From: Thelephora terrestris
Lineage: Eukaryota > Basidiomycota > Agaricomycetes > Thelephorales > Thelephoraceae
Length of the DNA: 64,000 bases
Direction: 5' to 3'
Assembly: GCA_015956445.1 (NCBI GenBank)
Contig: WIUZ02000007.1
Location: 1,736,001 to 1,800,000 of the forward strand
Shown here: piece after piece, positions 1 through 11,639 of the stretch
How the letters are laid out: the number at the start of each line of letters is the position of its first letter
How positions within the stretch are numbered: the first letter of the stretch is position 1
The notes under the pieces: model-generated
What the model was told of the DNA's origin: nothing
Database searches by the model: none
The model's input: only the letters and a program-made list of their open reading frames with translations
Made by a program: the position numbers and the translations under genes

Positions 1-504
1 GAACTCGCGACTGACCGAAATTTCCTCAGCCTCGGCTATAATATCTACAAGCTCATCTACCCTATGGAGAATCAATAAGTACTGGTATACCCTTTTCATG
101 TAGACGTCAATATCACGATCAATGTCACGCCCCCTGTAGTTTTCTTTGTACGCTTGTGTACAAATGCCCAATTCGTAGTCTTTTGCTCGTTCGGAGATAG
201 TGCCGCTCCTTGACTCTTGATTTTAATCTTCCATCGTCACCTAGGATACCGCCTCTTCCAGCCAGTTCCCTCCAAAAAAGACTCCAGCGGTGGTGACTCT
301 CTCAGTCCTCACCAAACCACGAGCTGACGCGCCGTATTCGACGTTTTACGAGGCCCCGTTGTGACAAAAACAGATCGTTCGTGCTCAAGTTCGGAGAGTA
401 CACAGGAGGCGTGGAACAATCTGGACGTGAGGCTGGGTGCGGTGTCCATGGGTGCAGAGTTCTGATCACGGTGTGTATTACTAGCGAGGTATGTGAGGAA
501 GAAA
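1..504. other. No gene recognised
   Basis: Short overlapping open frames occur on both strands but none shows a recognisable motif or a consistent intron pattern. The stretch ends where similarity to kinase copy E begins. I see nothing supportable here. Confidence 0.4.
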
Positions 505-1050
505 ATCTAGCCAATGCCAAAGACAGGAAGGCCCAAGATTACGACGCGCATCGATGTGGAGTATCTGCCGTCGTGAACCCAGATGTCGATGATCGGTGGG
601 CGTTCCCGAGGGGTCCCAATGCTCCAGCATTTCTCAAGGAGTTCCCAGACCGTGTCATCAGTCATGCCAGGAAGCCGCATCGGGATCCCTTCCTCCACTG
701 GAGCTGATAAGCCGCGATTGCTAGATTCCCAGTGCGGCGCTATCCCCGTCGAAACCCAAGAGGCAGACGTGAGAGTTGACCTTCAGACCGGATGATGTGG
801 GTCAGTCGGGTCTACGAGATTAGACGGGCGTAGCTGTTACGTACACGTCGCTCTCCATCTTCGCGTCGTCCTTTGGCAGAGATTCTGTCGAAGAGAATGG
901 GATTGGGCACTGGCGTTACATAGATCGGCGTGGGAAAGGGCAAGGGCAAGGAGACTTCGGACTTGCTTCGGGCGGTGAGCTCCTCCGATGCCGGCGAGTC
1001 GTTTCGCGAACTTCAAAATGCACGCCTCGTTTCCATCTGCTACCACGACT
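505..1050 (-). pseudogene. Relic of kinase 3' half (copy A)
   Basis: On the minus strand 590-700 encodes a kinase C-lobe piece (DDTVWELLEKCW, then RERPP) that matches kinase copy E at about 48700-48860. The stretch 837-1046 matches copy E at about 48940-49090. Bases 505-590 instead resemble 41120-41200, so the relic is a mosaic of duplicated pieces. There is no ATP-binding lobe, no catalytic loop and no start exon. After about 1075 the sequence switches to the spacer also found at 41745. It is a dead fragment of the local kinase family and shows that the array once extended further left. Confidence 0.6.
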
Positions 1051-1074
1051 ACACGCTCACATATCCATCCAGTG

Positions 1075-2600
1075 GAGCTCTGGTCGTGCTGGTGTCACAA
1101 GAAACGAGAAATTTGAAGCTGACTCACCGACAATGGTCCCATGCAGCACGGTCCGCCCAACGGGCCATTACCAGGAGGAAAGGGCGAACTCAAGGCTGAA
1201 TCGGAATGGCTTTATCTCCCTCAGGACCCATCAACCCAACGTTGACCCCAAACGTGTTTTCTGAGCAACTTACGGAGAACTTTTAATCGCTCCGACCGAA
1301 CTTCCATCTTCCCCTCGCCTCCTGCTCATCGTCCATTTCTTCCCAATCCTCCTCCTTGGCCTCTGTATCTTACTTCCTCAAATTTTCCAAATCCCGGCCC
1401 AATGAAGCTGCCTTACGACTGAGAAACATTCCGCTCGTTCTCGCAGTCTCACCGATCGCTCAACTATCTTCCCCTCAATACTTTCGTCAATTACCATCGT
1501 CTGGAACGCGGTCACTCCCGAACCAACGCTCTCGAAATCGCGTGTTGGGGGCGATAACAACAGGCATGGGGAAGAGACCGGACTACGGTGGTGGACGATG
1601 TCACTCATTGGTGCGTGTTTGAAGATGAGCCTTCTTTCAGCCTGTTAAAAACACCTCGGTTTCGTAGAGAGAGGCGTGTATTCGCTGCTCCTGATGTCGA
1701 TATTCCAATCTGCCTTCGCACTGAAGTACCCCAGGGACCCGTACCCATCCATGTCCACGCCAGTGAAACCTTTCAACACCTCATTCAACTCACCGGCCGT
1801 GTCAAAATCCAAGATCCTTTCACCTGCGGCACGTCCTTGAATCTTGACTTTGAATGTATCCGCGTGTGCTCACTAAACCCCTTCTAGAAGGTGACGCCAT
1901 AGAAACAAAAACCATTTAACCCTGCTTCTTCCACCTTTTCTTCCTCGACATACCTTACTTCACCAGTCTCAACCTCATCGAGGACGTTAAACTACAAGTT
2001 TCCAGCCGCTTCCCCTTTCAATGACTCGACTAATTCCAACGCGTCGATGTCTACGAGCGTGCCACCTTCACCTTCACCACTGTTGAGCTCGCCGTTGATG
2101 GCGTACCGGGGAAAGCATTCACAGAGTGCCGGAAGTGAGTGTCGTATTCCACTCAAAATACTAAGGAAAATGGTTGACGGTCAAATGGCACTAGGACCCC
2201 TGACGAGTTCCTTCCTTGGGGAACTTACGGCTGACAACGACGAGGACGATTAGGCGGAGTTTCTCGGCTCGATCTCTCGTGATATCGAATCCCTCCCACA
2301 TTTTCGACTATTTAAACACCATTGATCTAGTTCTCCGTGTGTGGAAATCTCATAATTTTCCTGTCGTCTGCCCTCAGAATCGTCCATGAAATTGCCTTCT
2401 AGCCACAGCCAGTGACGCCCAGAGGGTGAACATCATTTCAAAATGTACACAATCGGACCTCCAAGTGCTTATCAATAGGTTAATCAAGGCCCTTCATTGT
2501 CTCAAGGAGACGAGTTTCTACGAGCCCCCCCCCCAACAAAAGGACATTGCCGTCTCGGGTGGGAGCCCCGACGATGAGTAGAACCATTACAGCATTGTAA
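1075..2600 (+). pseudogene. Decayed plus-strand segment, unit B
   Basis: This stretch is repeated, with divergence, at 20300-21830 and 41745-43300, and more weakly at 46840-48140, 39750-41100 and 51700-52160. On the plus strand copies share readable stretches such as DVDIPICLRTEVPQGPVPI (about 1700-1750) and DFECI (about 1850), with frame breaks between them. In unit D the segment begins with a plausible start (MASSPSEATNP at 41863). A different minus-strand frame (CECFPR, GELN.GEGEGGT) is also partly kept, so I cannot prove which strand was coding. It always lies tail to tail with a kinase copy. Function unknown; probably a broken host gene carried along by segmental duplication. Confidence 0.35.
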
Positions 2601-2641
2601 AATGTTTGCAGGATGATCGCTTACACCAAGGTGGTCGATAG

Positions 2642-3763
2642 CTACGTTGCCATCACTAATATTAAGACCTTTGCTGCTACCCTGGCCCCGTCGAGGAAGG
2701 GGACTGTGATGTGCTCATTGGGGCTTGTTATGGGCTGGACGTGGATTGTCAACAGTGTTTGCGGTCACGGAGCGGTTAGAGACCTACGTATGACTTTCCT
2801 CTCACGCAAACCTTCTCGCTCCTACGTGAACCACTCCGTATGACCACTTCCAAGGAGATCTGTACCCCCGCGAAGTCTAAATATCCTTTGTCTGTTTCTA
2901 GCACCCAGGTTTGGGGGCTGTTCCTGCGTGGGACTCAGCGGTAGCGGCGATAATTAGAATGGACGGAGCGCGTACCATGTATATTCACCCCAATCGTTTT
3001 GAAAATCCGTCGGAGCAGTCATGTAGTCTTTGAATTTGTACCTGAGCTTGACATGGAATTCCTGTGAAGGCGGCTGATCGTTTGGGAACTTGATCCCGTG
3101 AACATGCCACTCATATTTCTTTGCCGACTCTCCCGCCGCGAACAGCCTCGGAAGAGTGCGGATTAATTTGGGACGCGATTTGAGCTTACGGTACACTTCG
3201 CCAATCGGTGGGCGTTCCTGAGGCCTCCTCCTCCAGCATTTTGCGAGGAGTCCCCAGAAGGTGTCATCAAACACCCCAGGAGGCCGCGCGGGCACCACCG
3301 GAAATGCCCGATGGGAACCATCCCAGTACGGGACTATCCCCGTTAGAAGCTAGGAAGCCGACGTGAGTTTTGTTTCTCGCGCAGGATGGTATGGATTTGA
3401 CCTCGTAAATGACTATGGCCATTCCATACACGTCGCTTTCCATCGACTTTATTTCTGGTACCCCGTAAGGGAAGTCTTTGATATCAGCCGGAGGGGTAGG
3501 TCGCGAGCGAAGCAGTGTAGCGATATTTGACTCGTCGGACATTGCAATAGTCGGCGTGTCAGGTATGGCAATCGCCAATCGGGCATTTCCGTCGTCGTCG
3601 ATTAACATGTGCTCCTGAAGAGCGTGTTAACCTTGACGGCTTGACGAATGACAGCCAAGTCTCACGTACTGGCCGGAAAGAGCCATGGACTATTCCATTG
3701 GAATGTAGGAAGCGCAACCCTTTGACCGCGCCCAATAACTGTTCGTGAGGTTCATGTCAGCAT
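2642..3763 (-). pseudogene. Kinase copy B, 3' part (split by transposon)
   Basis: This is the C-terminal part of kinase copy B, whose 5' part lies at 17767-19965. It encodes the end of the second kinase domain: LHSNG at the catalytic-loop position (no HRD Asp), then ILIDDDGNARLAIA where DFG should be, DVYGMAIVIYEV (helix F), and a C-lobe with CWRRRPQERPPI. A beta-rich C2-like tail follows (WHVHGIKFPND, FHVKLRY, WGEYTW). The stop, by alignment to copies C and D, is near 2642. The reading frame is broken in an exon at 3755 by the 14-kb element; no other disabling change was noticed. Without the insertion the gene would look intact. Confidence 0.75.
3756..3763. repeat. 8-bp target site duplication, left copy
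   Basis: GTCAGCAT lies immediately outside the left terminal repeat and is repeated exactly at 17767-17774. Kinase copies C (gtaagcat, 37377-37384) and D (gtgagcat, 44442-44449) carry the single, unoccupied equivalent. Confidence 0.95.
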
Positions 3764-3910
3764 TATCCTGTACGGATCGGTTCAAAAATAATAGGCCCGA
3801 TTATCGCGATTATTGCCCTATTTTCGCCATTTATAGCTCCTTTCTTTGCAAGTCCAAACCTTCTCCCTATCCACGCTTTTCAATGATAGGATATGATACC
3901 CCTTTTCCCA
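3764..3910 (+). repeat. Left terminal inverted repeat
   Basis: Read inward, it matches the reverse complement of 17621-17766. By eye the first 80 positions differ at one base (position 66), and similarity then decays to about 145 bp. Outermost bases are TATCCTGTACGGATCGG. Confidence 0.93.
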
Positions 3911-4012
3911 AATACAGGTTTTTTTCGATTATTGCCTCAGATTGTTCGATTATTGGTGTTAAAGGTATTGTACACTAGGATAAAATCATTGATTCATATG
4001 CTTCTATGTGCG

Positions 4013-4060
4013 CAATAATTGCATCCAATAATTGTGTGCAATAATTGCGCCCAATAATTG
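4013..4060 (+). repeat. Left subterminal array, CAATAATTG x4
   Basis: CAATAATTG occurs exactly at 4013, 4026, 4039 and 4052, a strict 13-bp period. The array begins 249 bp inside the left end. The reverse complement recurs four times near the right end, 259 bp inside. This is the layout expected of transposase-binding sites. Confidence 0.85.
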
Positions 4061-4186
4061 CATAAAAGGTTTTGATAAACGTGCACAAACAACACGGGTT
4101 GAAATGCTATGTCGTGCCACAATGTGATCGACCAATTTGAACCACATCCAGCCCGATCAGGATATACTGGAAGGGTGGCTAACCCG

Positions 4187-4470
4187 GATGTCTGGGGGAG
4201 CCCTTGTGGTGGTTATGCTGCACCCTCAGTCTAACCAGGATGTCCTGGAAAGATGCGGCCTTCCTGGATGTCCAGGGAGGCCAGAGGAGCATGCATCTGA
4301 TCATTTGTTTCGCCTTAGATTCCAACCAGGCCTTCCTGGGGGGGATGTGGCCTTCCTGGATGTCCAGGGAGGCCAGAAGAGCATACAATTGGTCGTTTGC
4401 TTCACCCTTCAATCTGCCAGGATGTCCTGGAAGGAGTTGGCTGACCTGGAAGTCCAGGAACGTCAGGGGT
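4187..4470. repeat. GGATGTCC-core repeat cluster, left
   Basis: CCTGGATGTCCAGG occurs at 4263-4276 and 4355-4368. The variant CCAGGATGTCCTGG occurs at 4235-4248 and 4417-4430. Each is a near-palindrome around GGATGTCC, embedded in longer repeats with GGCCTTCC and GGAGGCCAG. A second cluster lies at 13820-13985. The open frames across this region are repeat-driven and not considered genes. Confidence 0.75.
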
Positions 4471-5098
4471 GATGTGTATTAAATATTGCTTAATATATAC
4501 ATATATGGTATTTACCTGCTCATCTGTAGGAGCCTTGAGGGAGAGTGGCGACCAGGGGTAATTTATGAGGGTAGCAACAAGAAATGAGATGGGTCACGAC
4601 TGTGAGATGACCCATGCACAGAGAGGGAGAATCTAGTATATTCTGCGTGGCTACACTGACCTAAATACAAAGTCAAACTGGAGACACTGCAAAGGGTTTG
4701 GAAACCGGACTTTATGTCATGAACCCCATGAGGTCAAGTGATTGTGACATGGAGTCAACTCACATCAGGATTGCAATGGTGTCAAGCAATCTCTTGAAGG
4801 TCTTATATGAAGATCAATGCAAGAAGATGGACATGTACTTTATCCGCCATTGGAGGCACTGGGGGGGGATAGCTGTGATCATCATTGTATACACGTTCAT
4901 GATTAGGGAGACAGGTAGACAGATTCTGTACGTAAAGATTATTGCTAGTAGGCGATGCGGAAGAAACAGAGTCTGCTATGTCATTATGGACGGGACAGGA
5001 ATGATGGACATGAAGGATGCGTAAAGAGAGCGACACGAGTTAGTCAGAAACGGAGAATGGGGCACCTATGGGAACAGGACAGGGTGGAACAGCGGACA
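4471..5098. other. Non-coding stretch inside element
   Basis: AT-rich at 4480-4520, then low-complexity sequence with small open frames lacking recognisable motifs. No gene is supported. It separates the left repeat cluster from the 3' end of the cysteine-cluster gene. Confidence 0.4.
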
Positions 5099-6714
5099 TC
5101 AAAAGTTCCAAAGCTCTGATTCCTCGTCGCTCAACCAGGCCGGATTGTCAATCTCATTCTTGAATGAGGCGGAGTGTTGGAGGCGGAGTGCCAACGTATT
5201 GACGTCGCGGTGGTTGTCACGGGAGGATCCCTCGATGAACTCTGGTGTTTCAGGGACGATCGTATCTTGGGCCTTTAGAGGCATGCCTATAGAAACCCTA
5301 TTAGTATGCTATCCACTGTGTATGTGAAGGACATAACTTACGGCGGGCACGCTTCTTGGGATGTTCAATGACCTTGACGTCGTCGACCTCAGTGTCCTCA
5401 TCGATATCAATGGTGGAGATATCTTTGGGGCTGTCTGAGGAGTCAGAGGAGATGGATACTGAATCTGTGAGGTGCTATGAGACTGCCACTGATTAGGCTG
5501 GACTATATGCTTACTGGATCTACGACGCTTTAGGGAGTCGACCGGAATCAGGGGAGCTTGGGATGGAGAGAACCACTCGTCAATGACCTCCTGTGGGATG
5601 CGTCTTCTGGTAACTTTTACCGGCCTGTTAGTGCCCTTCAATTGGGTATATGTATGGAATGACTTACCTAGATAGAGGGTCTTGGCCTTGAACCCTACAC
5701 CCTTTGCCTTTCCACTGCTCATGGAGTCTACATATGAGTCGGCGGTTGGGTGGGTGTCGTCAACCAGGGAGTAGTTCTTCCGGTTCTTCTTGAGGAGGAT
5801 GTAAGGCAATTGGTAGCTGAGCCTCTTCAGGCCAGTAGAGTCGGACTCGTCAGGGATGTCTTGGAATCCAGTGGTGGTTGCATCAAAGTAGCCGAAGAGG
5901 GTGGGGAAGTGGAGGCGAAGGAAGGCATTCATTTGTTTGGTGCCCCAACTGAGACGGATCGAAAACCCTGGCTTGCTGGCCTCATTGGCTAGGCCAGCAT
6001 TAATCCAAGGCTCTAATGCTGTAGAGTTGATTGACGGAAAGGTGAATCGGGTGAGGTTCTAGTCAAATGTCAGATAAAGCATTCACTGATGAATGCAGGT
6101 GGTCGGCATACCTGTTCACCACATGGGAAGAACACGATCCTACCAAATGCTACTGAATCCTTCACCTTGCTTTGGGTGGCGACCCTACTGGAGACAGCCC
6201 TGGACGTAGTCTTCCCCTTGGTGGATGGGGCATTGGACTGATGGCGTCAGATGTGGGGTTAGCAGGTGGTGGAATAGAGAGATAATGGACTCACCGAAGC
6301 CGATGGGGTTGGACGGAAGCCCTGCAGGGTTTCCTTCCTCGCCTTCTCATGTGTGGCAGAGGCCTTGAGGGACTTAGCTAGACGATCAACATACTTGTTG
6401 TGGTCCCGTTGAGTTGCTGCAACAGCAATATGCTCATGGGATTGGGTGGCAGGGGGATCGGAGTGCGAGGCCAGGCTATGATTGCATTCCTTGCACCTCG
6501 ACTTCCTTGACTTCCTGGGAACAAAGGCCACACATTCACAGTCGACGTCTTCATCTGAAGATCCAAGGCAGATCGAAGGCATTGGGAGGGAAACCCTGGG
6601 GATGGTGGGAATAGAGAAGGAAAAGGAGTGTGGGGGTAAATGTTGAGAGGAGGGAAAGAGGAGATGATGAGAGGAGAAGGCGGAATCCTGCTTTATGTGG
6701 TCCATGGTAGACAT
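5099..6714 (-). CDS. Cysteine-cluster hypothetical protein, transposon-borne
   Basis: A multi-exon minus-strand gene. Exon 1 (6714 to about 6295) has a Cys/His cluster near residues 60-85: CECVAFVPRKS then CKECNHSLASH, a likely zinc-binding C-x-C...C-x2-C-x-H-x4-H. Exon 2 (about 6237-6112) reads VAFGRIVFFPCGEQ up to a GTATG donor. Exon 3 (from about 6060) holds GFSIRLSWGTKQMNAFLR and LHFPTLFGYFD, a segment I associate with a widespread uncharacterised Agaricomycete family that also starts with a C..C..H cluster. After a Lys/Arg- and Ser-rich tract, a last exon (5284-5099) ends at a stop. The start could be 6714 or an internal Met (MPSICLG). Role unknown; the basic tract and zinc cluster would suit nucleic-acid or chromatin binding, which is inference. 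Confidence 0.6.
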
Positions 6715-6812
6715 AGATCACGTGATGGGGCGATCATACAGGATGAGATAAAAGAGAACGTGGGCTGCGCATGCCATCTCTCATCCCCCACCCTTCACAC
6801 TTCCCATCCAGA

Positions 6813-7929
6813 ATGTCAGATATCACCATGCCGCCAACGCCTCCACCAACACAAAACCCACAAGAGCAGTGGGTGATTAGACGGAATGGTCAGGCGATTC
6901 GGCATGCGCACTTTTACGACACAGGCAAAACACTAAGGGATCCTGTAATCCTGCGGGTGGGTTCCATTTGTCATGTTCACTATCACACCGCGATTTATTG
7001 TGCAGGCAGAGGATACCCTCTACAGACAATCGGCTCACTCCCTTAGCCAAGTGAGCAACTTCTTTGCTTCTGCCTTCTCGATTTCAGGCATCACAAGCCC
7101 TGAGGAGGGGACCTCAGATGATTGCCCCATCTTCCTCCCTTCATCAGTCACATGTGCGGACTTTGAGGTCCTCCTATGGTTCCAGATAGAGTAGGTCTAT
7201 TTCCCTCAATCGCTGAGGTATCACTTACAAATTGGGCATGATGCCAGCTACAATCCGGATCCCTCACAGGACACCCTCTTACGTGCAATATCAATCTCCA
7301 GGCGTTGGTCGGTTCAAAGCCTGTACAATTACGCGTTTGACCACTTCAAGCGAAAGTTTGAGAGTGGTAACATTCACCCTGCCATTGTCCTTGGTGTTGC
7401 CCGAGAGTATGGTATCCCTGCCCTCATCAGCCCAGCAGTCAGGGCCTTGGCCAGCCCTGACATATCACTCTCCAGCTGGTCAGTCAACCTCGACATCATA
7501 CTCCACATGTCTGTTGTGGATATTGGTGCCATTGGCCGGATGAAGGAGAGACTCCTTGATACACGCACCGCCCTCTGCACACCACCACCTGACATTCACG
7601 ATCAGGGGACATGCTCAGGCACAAATCGCACTCTGTGTTCTGCATCCTGGAGGAGCTTCTGGGCTTCGGAAGTCGTGCCACAACTTCTGGGGACCAATGG
7701 CAAGGATGCCAGTAGGCTCCAGGAGGTAAGGGATGGTGTCATGAATGCCAAGGTCCTCGGAATGATGGGGAAGTGTATAACCCAAACAGTCACAGGTGCA
7801 ATCGGAAAGCCTGCATGGAAGGCTGAAGCAAAGATTACTGATGGGGCGGTGAAACTCCTCATGGTTGAGGAGCGTGGTATGCTGGCGGCAGGGGACATTT
7901 CAGATGATGAAGTGAAGATGGCTGAGTGA
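6813..7929 (+). CDS. BTB/POZ-domain protein, transposon-borne
   Basis: Three exons (6813-6956, 7006-7190, 7248-7929) give 336 residues in one frame, with GT-AG introns of 49 and 57 nt. The exon 1/2 junction creates DPVILR-AEDTLYRQSAHSL, the usual opening of fungal BTB domains. FFASAFSI, DDCPIFLPSSVTCADFEVLLW and SIS.RWSVQSLYNYAFD continue the fold, and HPAIVLGVAREYGIPALI is the typical segment just after it. BTB domains mediate dimerisation and often recruit Cullin-3 ligases. The C-terminal 200 residues are unrecognised. It sits back to back with the cysteine-cluster gene (about 100 bp between starts, 6715-6812), suggesting a shared divergent promoter. It looks intact. As transposon cargo it may affect host chromatin or protein turnover; that is inference. 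Confidence 0.8.
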
Positions 7930-8481
7930 TGTGACACTTTTGGGGTATCTAGTGACAAGGCCTCCAGAGATCTCTGTTGTTATTCTGCTCTCCACCCTTG
8001 AGGTGAACCTCCTTTGCTCTCGTGCCCCCCCCCTTTGTAGTTTACGTCATGGACTATCTCTTGCCTTCACCCATGCCTATCCCTTTGTGATTCTTCCAGG
8101 GTTTTTTGTGGATCATCTAGGTGGGGCAATGCAACCCCATTACATATGCCAGTCATCCTGTACACGTCTATATGAGGCCAGCCATCCTGTACACATCATT
8201 GTGACCATTTACGTATCCTGTGGGGTCAAATTGGGTTCTCTTTACTAACCTTTTACTAACAGGATAATGGTTGAACGATGTGACAGTGGTTGAATGACAA
8301 TACACCGCGCAGTCCATTTACGTACTATTCTATGTACTCCCTACATGTTTCAATGCGCATCAAAAGATCTAGAGCCTTACACCACACTACAATTCGAGGG
8401 AACCATATATCATGGGGAAGGGGAATGACTAAGGGCCTCGATGAACGTCCAGTCCTGTATGACTCCGACGATTCATACTCA
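7930..8481. other. Convergent intergenic spacer in element
   Basis: Lies between the 3' ends of the BTB gene and the transposase gene. Short open frames only, with no motif. Near-repeats around 8160-8200 (CCAG.CATCCTGTACAC) are visible. Presumably both 3' untranslated regions. Confidence 0.4.
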
Positions 8482-10439
8482 TCATTCAGATTGAATCCCT
8501 GCTGGGTAATCCTCTGACAAAAGGGCATCATCTAGGGCATGTGCAAAGACTTCACCTTCACCTGTGTTCATGGGAGGCACCGTGGATGGAGCAACCCCTG
8601 CTGCCTCATGTCGGACATTCCCACCCTGTGCTGCTGCAATCACCTGTGCAATATCCCTCCACGAGCCTGCCAATCCAGGTTCAGACCCATCCATCAGATC
8701 CCCATCGGTATCTGAGTTAGAGTCATCATCTGAATCGGAGCCGCCATCGCCATCGCTATCTGATCCCACACCGTTGCTGGAGTTGGGCTCTGAGTCAGAG
8801 CTGTGGGATGATGATGTAGAGCTAGAGCCAGAGCTAGAGCCAGAGCCAGAGCCAGAGCCAGTACCATAATAGTGATGTAGTAGATCTGGATCCACGTCAT
8901 CCACTGCATCATAGACGCCATGCATGGTCTGGCCCAACAGCCGGAGATCCTATTGAATGTTGGGCACTAAGCAGGATTGAGACTTTGGCATTTGGTACAT
9001 ACCACTGGGCTCATGTTCGCCCCCTTTCCAGATATGGGGTGGTTGTTCCAGTCCTTGATGAACTCCTTGCAGTCATGCTGTATATCCTCGAGGAAGAGGG
9101 TATGAAGGAGCCAGATGTGGTGGGGATTCTGCCTATCAAGGCGATGAAGCCTTTCAAGGCGGGTAAAGAAGGCCCTCCAGCTACGGGCGAAGTGGCGGCC
9201 AATCTCAAGCCACATCCTCTCGATCCGGGTATTATTTGTAGAGCTGTATGCATACGGTTACCATTCAATTTACAAAAATGCTTGTGGGGTGTCACCTACG
9301 TTCCCCACATGAATGAAGCACGATTTGGACCGCGGTACATAATCATCCATGTACACAGGTCAACATTCTCTGACCCCCTGTCTCCCCTAACACGATAGGG
9401 ACACCCAAACTCCTCGATGGCATCGAGGAAGAGCTTGAGAACAGTCTGTGATGTGTTGCGTGTGTCAACACGCATGCCAGTGATCTGGTGAGGGATGGGA
9501 GATCAATGTTATCATTCTTCTGAGGGCATGATGCCAACGTACCATCCTATCATATCCATCAACAAACCCATGAACCACAATGCCCCAGGGCCCGAGCTTA
9601 TGATGCCCATCAACATGCCATAGGGCGTTTGGCCTGCTTGACTCATATTCACGGCGCTTGATGGCCTTTCTCTGGAACATGACCTTTGCAACACTGTCGA
9701 CTCGGCTGAGAGAAGCAATAATCCGTTCCCGTTGGACACGCATCCCTTGCTGAGATAGGTAGCCACGTATATAACGAATCCCTGTGTTTGGATGGACTGC
9801 TTTATACTCCTTGATGGCCATGTCAAGTGAGGAGTCCGACATAGTTGAGAATGGCTGTCGCTCTATCCCATATTGACGCATGTATCTCTTGACTGTGCTT
9901 ATGTGGATACCAAGTGATGATGCCAGCTTTGGGATGCCAATATTTCGCCCTGGTCTAAAGGCCTCCTTGAGGAATTCCTCTGAGATGACCTTCTTGGGGC
10001 GACCACGCCCCCCGCATTTCTCAACTGTGACCACCTCAATTTTTGAGACTCTCAAGGCTTCACTATTCTGGGGATGAGCTATGAGCCATGATACAAATGG
10101 GGGGCTGACCTACGCCGATGTTGCCCGATCTTGGGCGGCATGTAGTCCACTAATGAGTAGTGCCATGGAATCTCTGATTGTCCTAATGTAGCTGGATGGG
10201 AGAGGGCTATCTGTCTGGGAGCCAAGGACATCAATTATTGTTGTCATGAACGTCTCTGCCTGTTTGATATGGTGGCCGAGCCGGACAGGGTCGGATTCAT
10301 CGAGATTTACAGCCCGTCGTGAAGCCAAAAATGCTGCACTTAGTCCACGGTGGGCCTCAGTCACATCGGCTGACCATGGAGCAGAGGGGGAGGGAGGGAG
10401 AGAGGGGAGTGCCAATGGGATAAGGACTGGAGCGGACAT
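8482..10439 (-). CDS. Integrase-type DDE transposase
   Basis: Five exons (10439-10114, 10062-9543, 9484-9300, 9243-9003, 8949-8482) join in frame to 579 residues; the four introns are 51-58 nt, GT-AG. After a Pro-rich N-terminus comes GRGRPKK (AT-hook-like), then a helix-turn-helix region (IPKLASSLGIHISTVKRYM). The retroviral-integrase-like core has RPNALWHVDGHHKL (first Asp), VRGDRGSEN (second Asp) and NTRIERMW (Glu), with 34 residues between the second Asp and the Glu. The C-terminus is a Gly-Ser repeat and an Asp/Ser-rich acidic tail. All three acidic residues are present and I saw no stop or frameshift, so it may be active. It is the only recombinase in the element and should mobilise it. 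The exact superfamily is unknown to me; the start could be further upstream. Confidence 0.85.
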
Positions 10440-10745
10440 GGGAAGCGTTACTGTCCCCCAAGCCCCTCAAAGGGGACATGTGATGTGTATCCCTCGGAGC
10501 CGGACCCAGTGTCGGAAGCAATCTGAGATTACAATCCAATCATCATCGGTCATGATGGGAACGGTTGGTGGGCTCCATGGGCCCTTTCCGATTCTAAATA
10601 GTAGAGCTGACAAGGGGCATGGCCCACAACCTCTAGCAAAGTTTGTAGTGTTCGATCGTAATACGGGACTTGTGAAATCACTTTGTTTCATGCTCTGACA
10701 ACCTACTAATCGTACAAACCTTACATCGAGAGATCCCTTCGTAAC
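10440..10745 (-). other. Upstream region of transposase, possible extra exon
   Basis: Minus-strand frames here (MTDDDWIVISDCF at about 10550, then HITCPL) run open into 10467 and could be an alternative 5' exon or leader of the transposase. I cannot choose a splice site. A short direct repeat (ctcaaaggggacatgt) occurs at about 10467 and 10948. Confidence 0.25.
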
Positions 10746-10945
10746 TTAATCCCTTGCAAATCACATTACATACTGTCCTGCATTGCCACCGTCCCCTCCA
10801 GGTGGGCAGGTTCGAGAGCATGGGAAGGCTATGAATTATGGGTTATTTGTCAGGAACTCAATGGGATAGTTCAATAGGCGGTGGGGATTCAGGCACCAGA
10901 TGTGTGTGACAGAGAGGCTGGGGGGGTTTGAAACCATCCTCCCAC

Positions 10946-11298
10946 TCAAAGGGGACATGTTCTGCAGGGGATGTAGGTCCCACTCCAGTAAGCCCTCAGC
11001 AAGTAGGGGTGAGGGCTGATAGAGAGCGTGTGATTAACCTGAGTGCTGATTGAAGGATCCAGGAATAGTTGGATGTCATCGAGAAGGGATGGCCTTTCTG
11101 TAGTCGTGTGAGTTAGCAGGAGGGAACAAGCATCAACTTTGTTCGGGAGGTGGAGGATGGCAGTCGGCGGAGCAGTGGTGGTGGCAATTGTAATCCTGGA
11201 GGTGGCAGTATATTGCAAAGCATATCAGGAGAACGAACCATGAAACCATTCAACCTGAGGCCTTGTGTGGATGGGTCATAGTAGGAGTACCGTGTCAT
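10946..11298 (-). CDS. Hypothetical small gene
   Basis: Two overlapping minus-strand frames (starting MTRYSYYDPSTQGLRLNG at 11298, and a second through 11218-10946 with LLDDIQLFLDPSISTQ and HPYLLRAYWSG) look protein-like and could be joined by a small intron. No domain is recognised. Its place between the transposase and the acidic gene, on the same strand, would make it another element gene. It could equally be chance. Confidence 0.25.
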
Positions 11299-11639
11299 GG
11301 TAGGTCAAGTCAGCCCGCCATGAAATGGCAAAAGCACGACTGGAACACACCACTATGATGGCATCAATGCTTTGTCGTATACACTTTTCTTTCAAGACAT
11401 TGATAGATCCGAGCGGCCTACCTAGCTACGAATATAAATACAAGCTGTATCTACCTCAGATTAATCATCCTCAGTCTCTTCCTTCGCCCTCTGCTCTTAT
11501 AATTTTTTACCGGCTCAAGATAGCGTTCAACATGGGACACTCGTCCAACGTGGGAACCCACTGCGATGCTGTTTCTTGCAATTGGGAGAAGACCCCTTTA
11601 TGGAGGGTTTGAGCGGCTAGAGTGGCTAGTAATAGGGTG

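Noticed and set aside
4137-4482. Coding frames over the GGATGTCC repeats (both strands)
   Set aside because: Open frames are a by-product of the short repeat; the same peptide-like repeats appear in several frames and at 13.8 kb.
8564-8921. Pro/Glu- or Leu/Ala-repeat proteins opposite the transposase tail
   Set aside because: Shadow frames of the Gly-Ser and Asp/Ser repeats in the transposase C-terminus.
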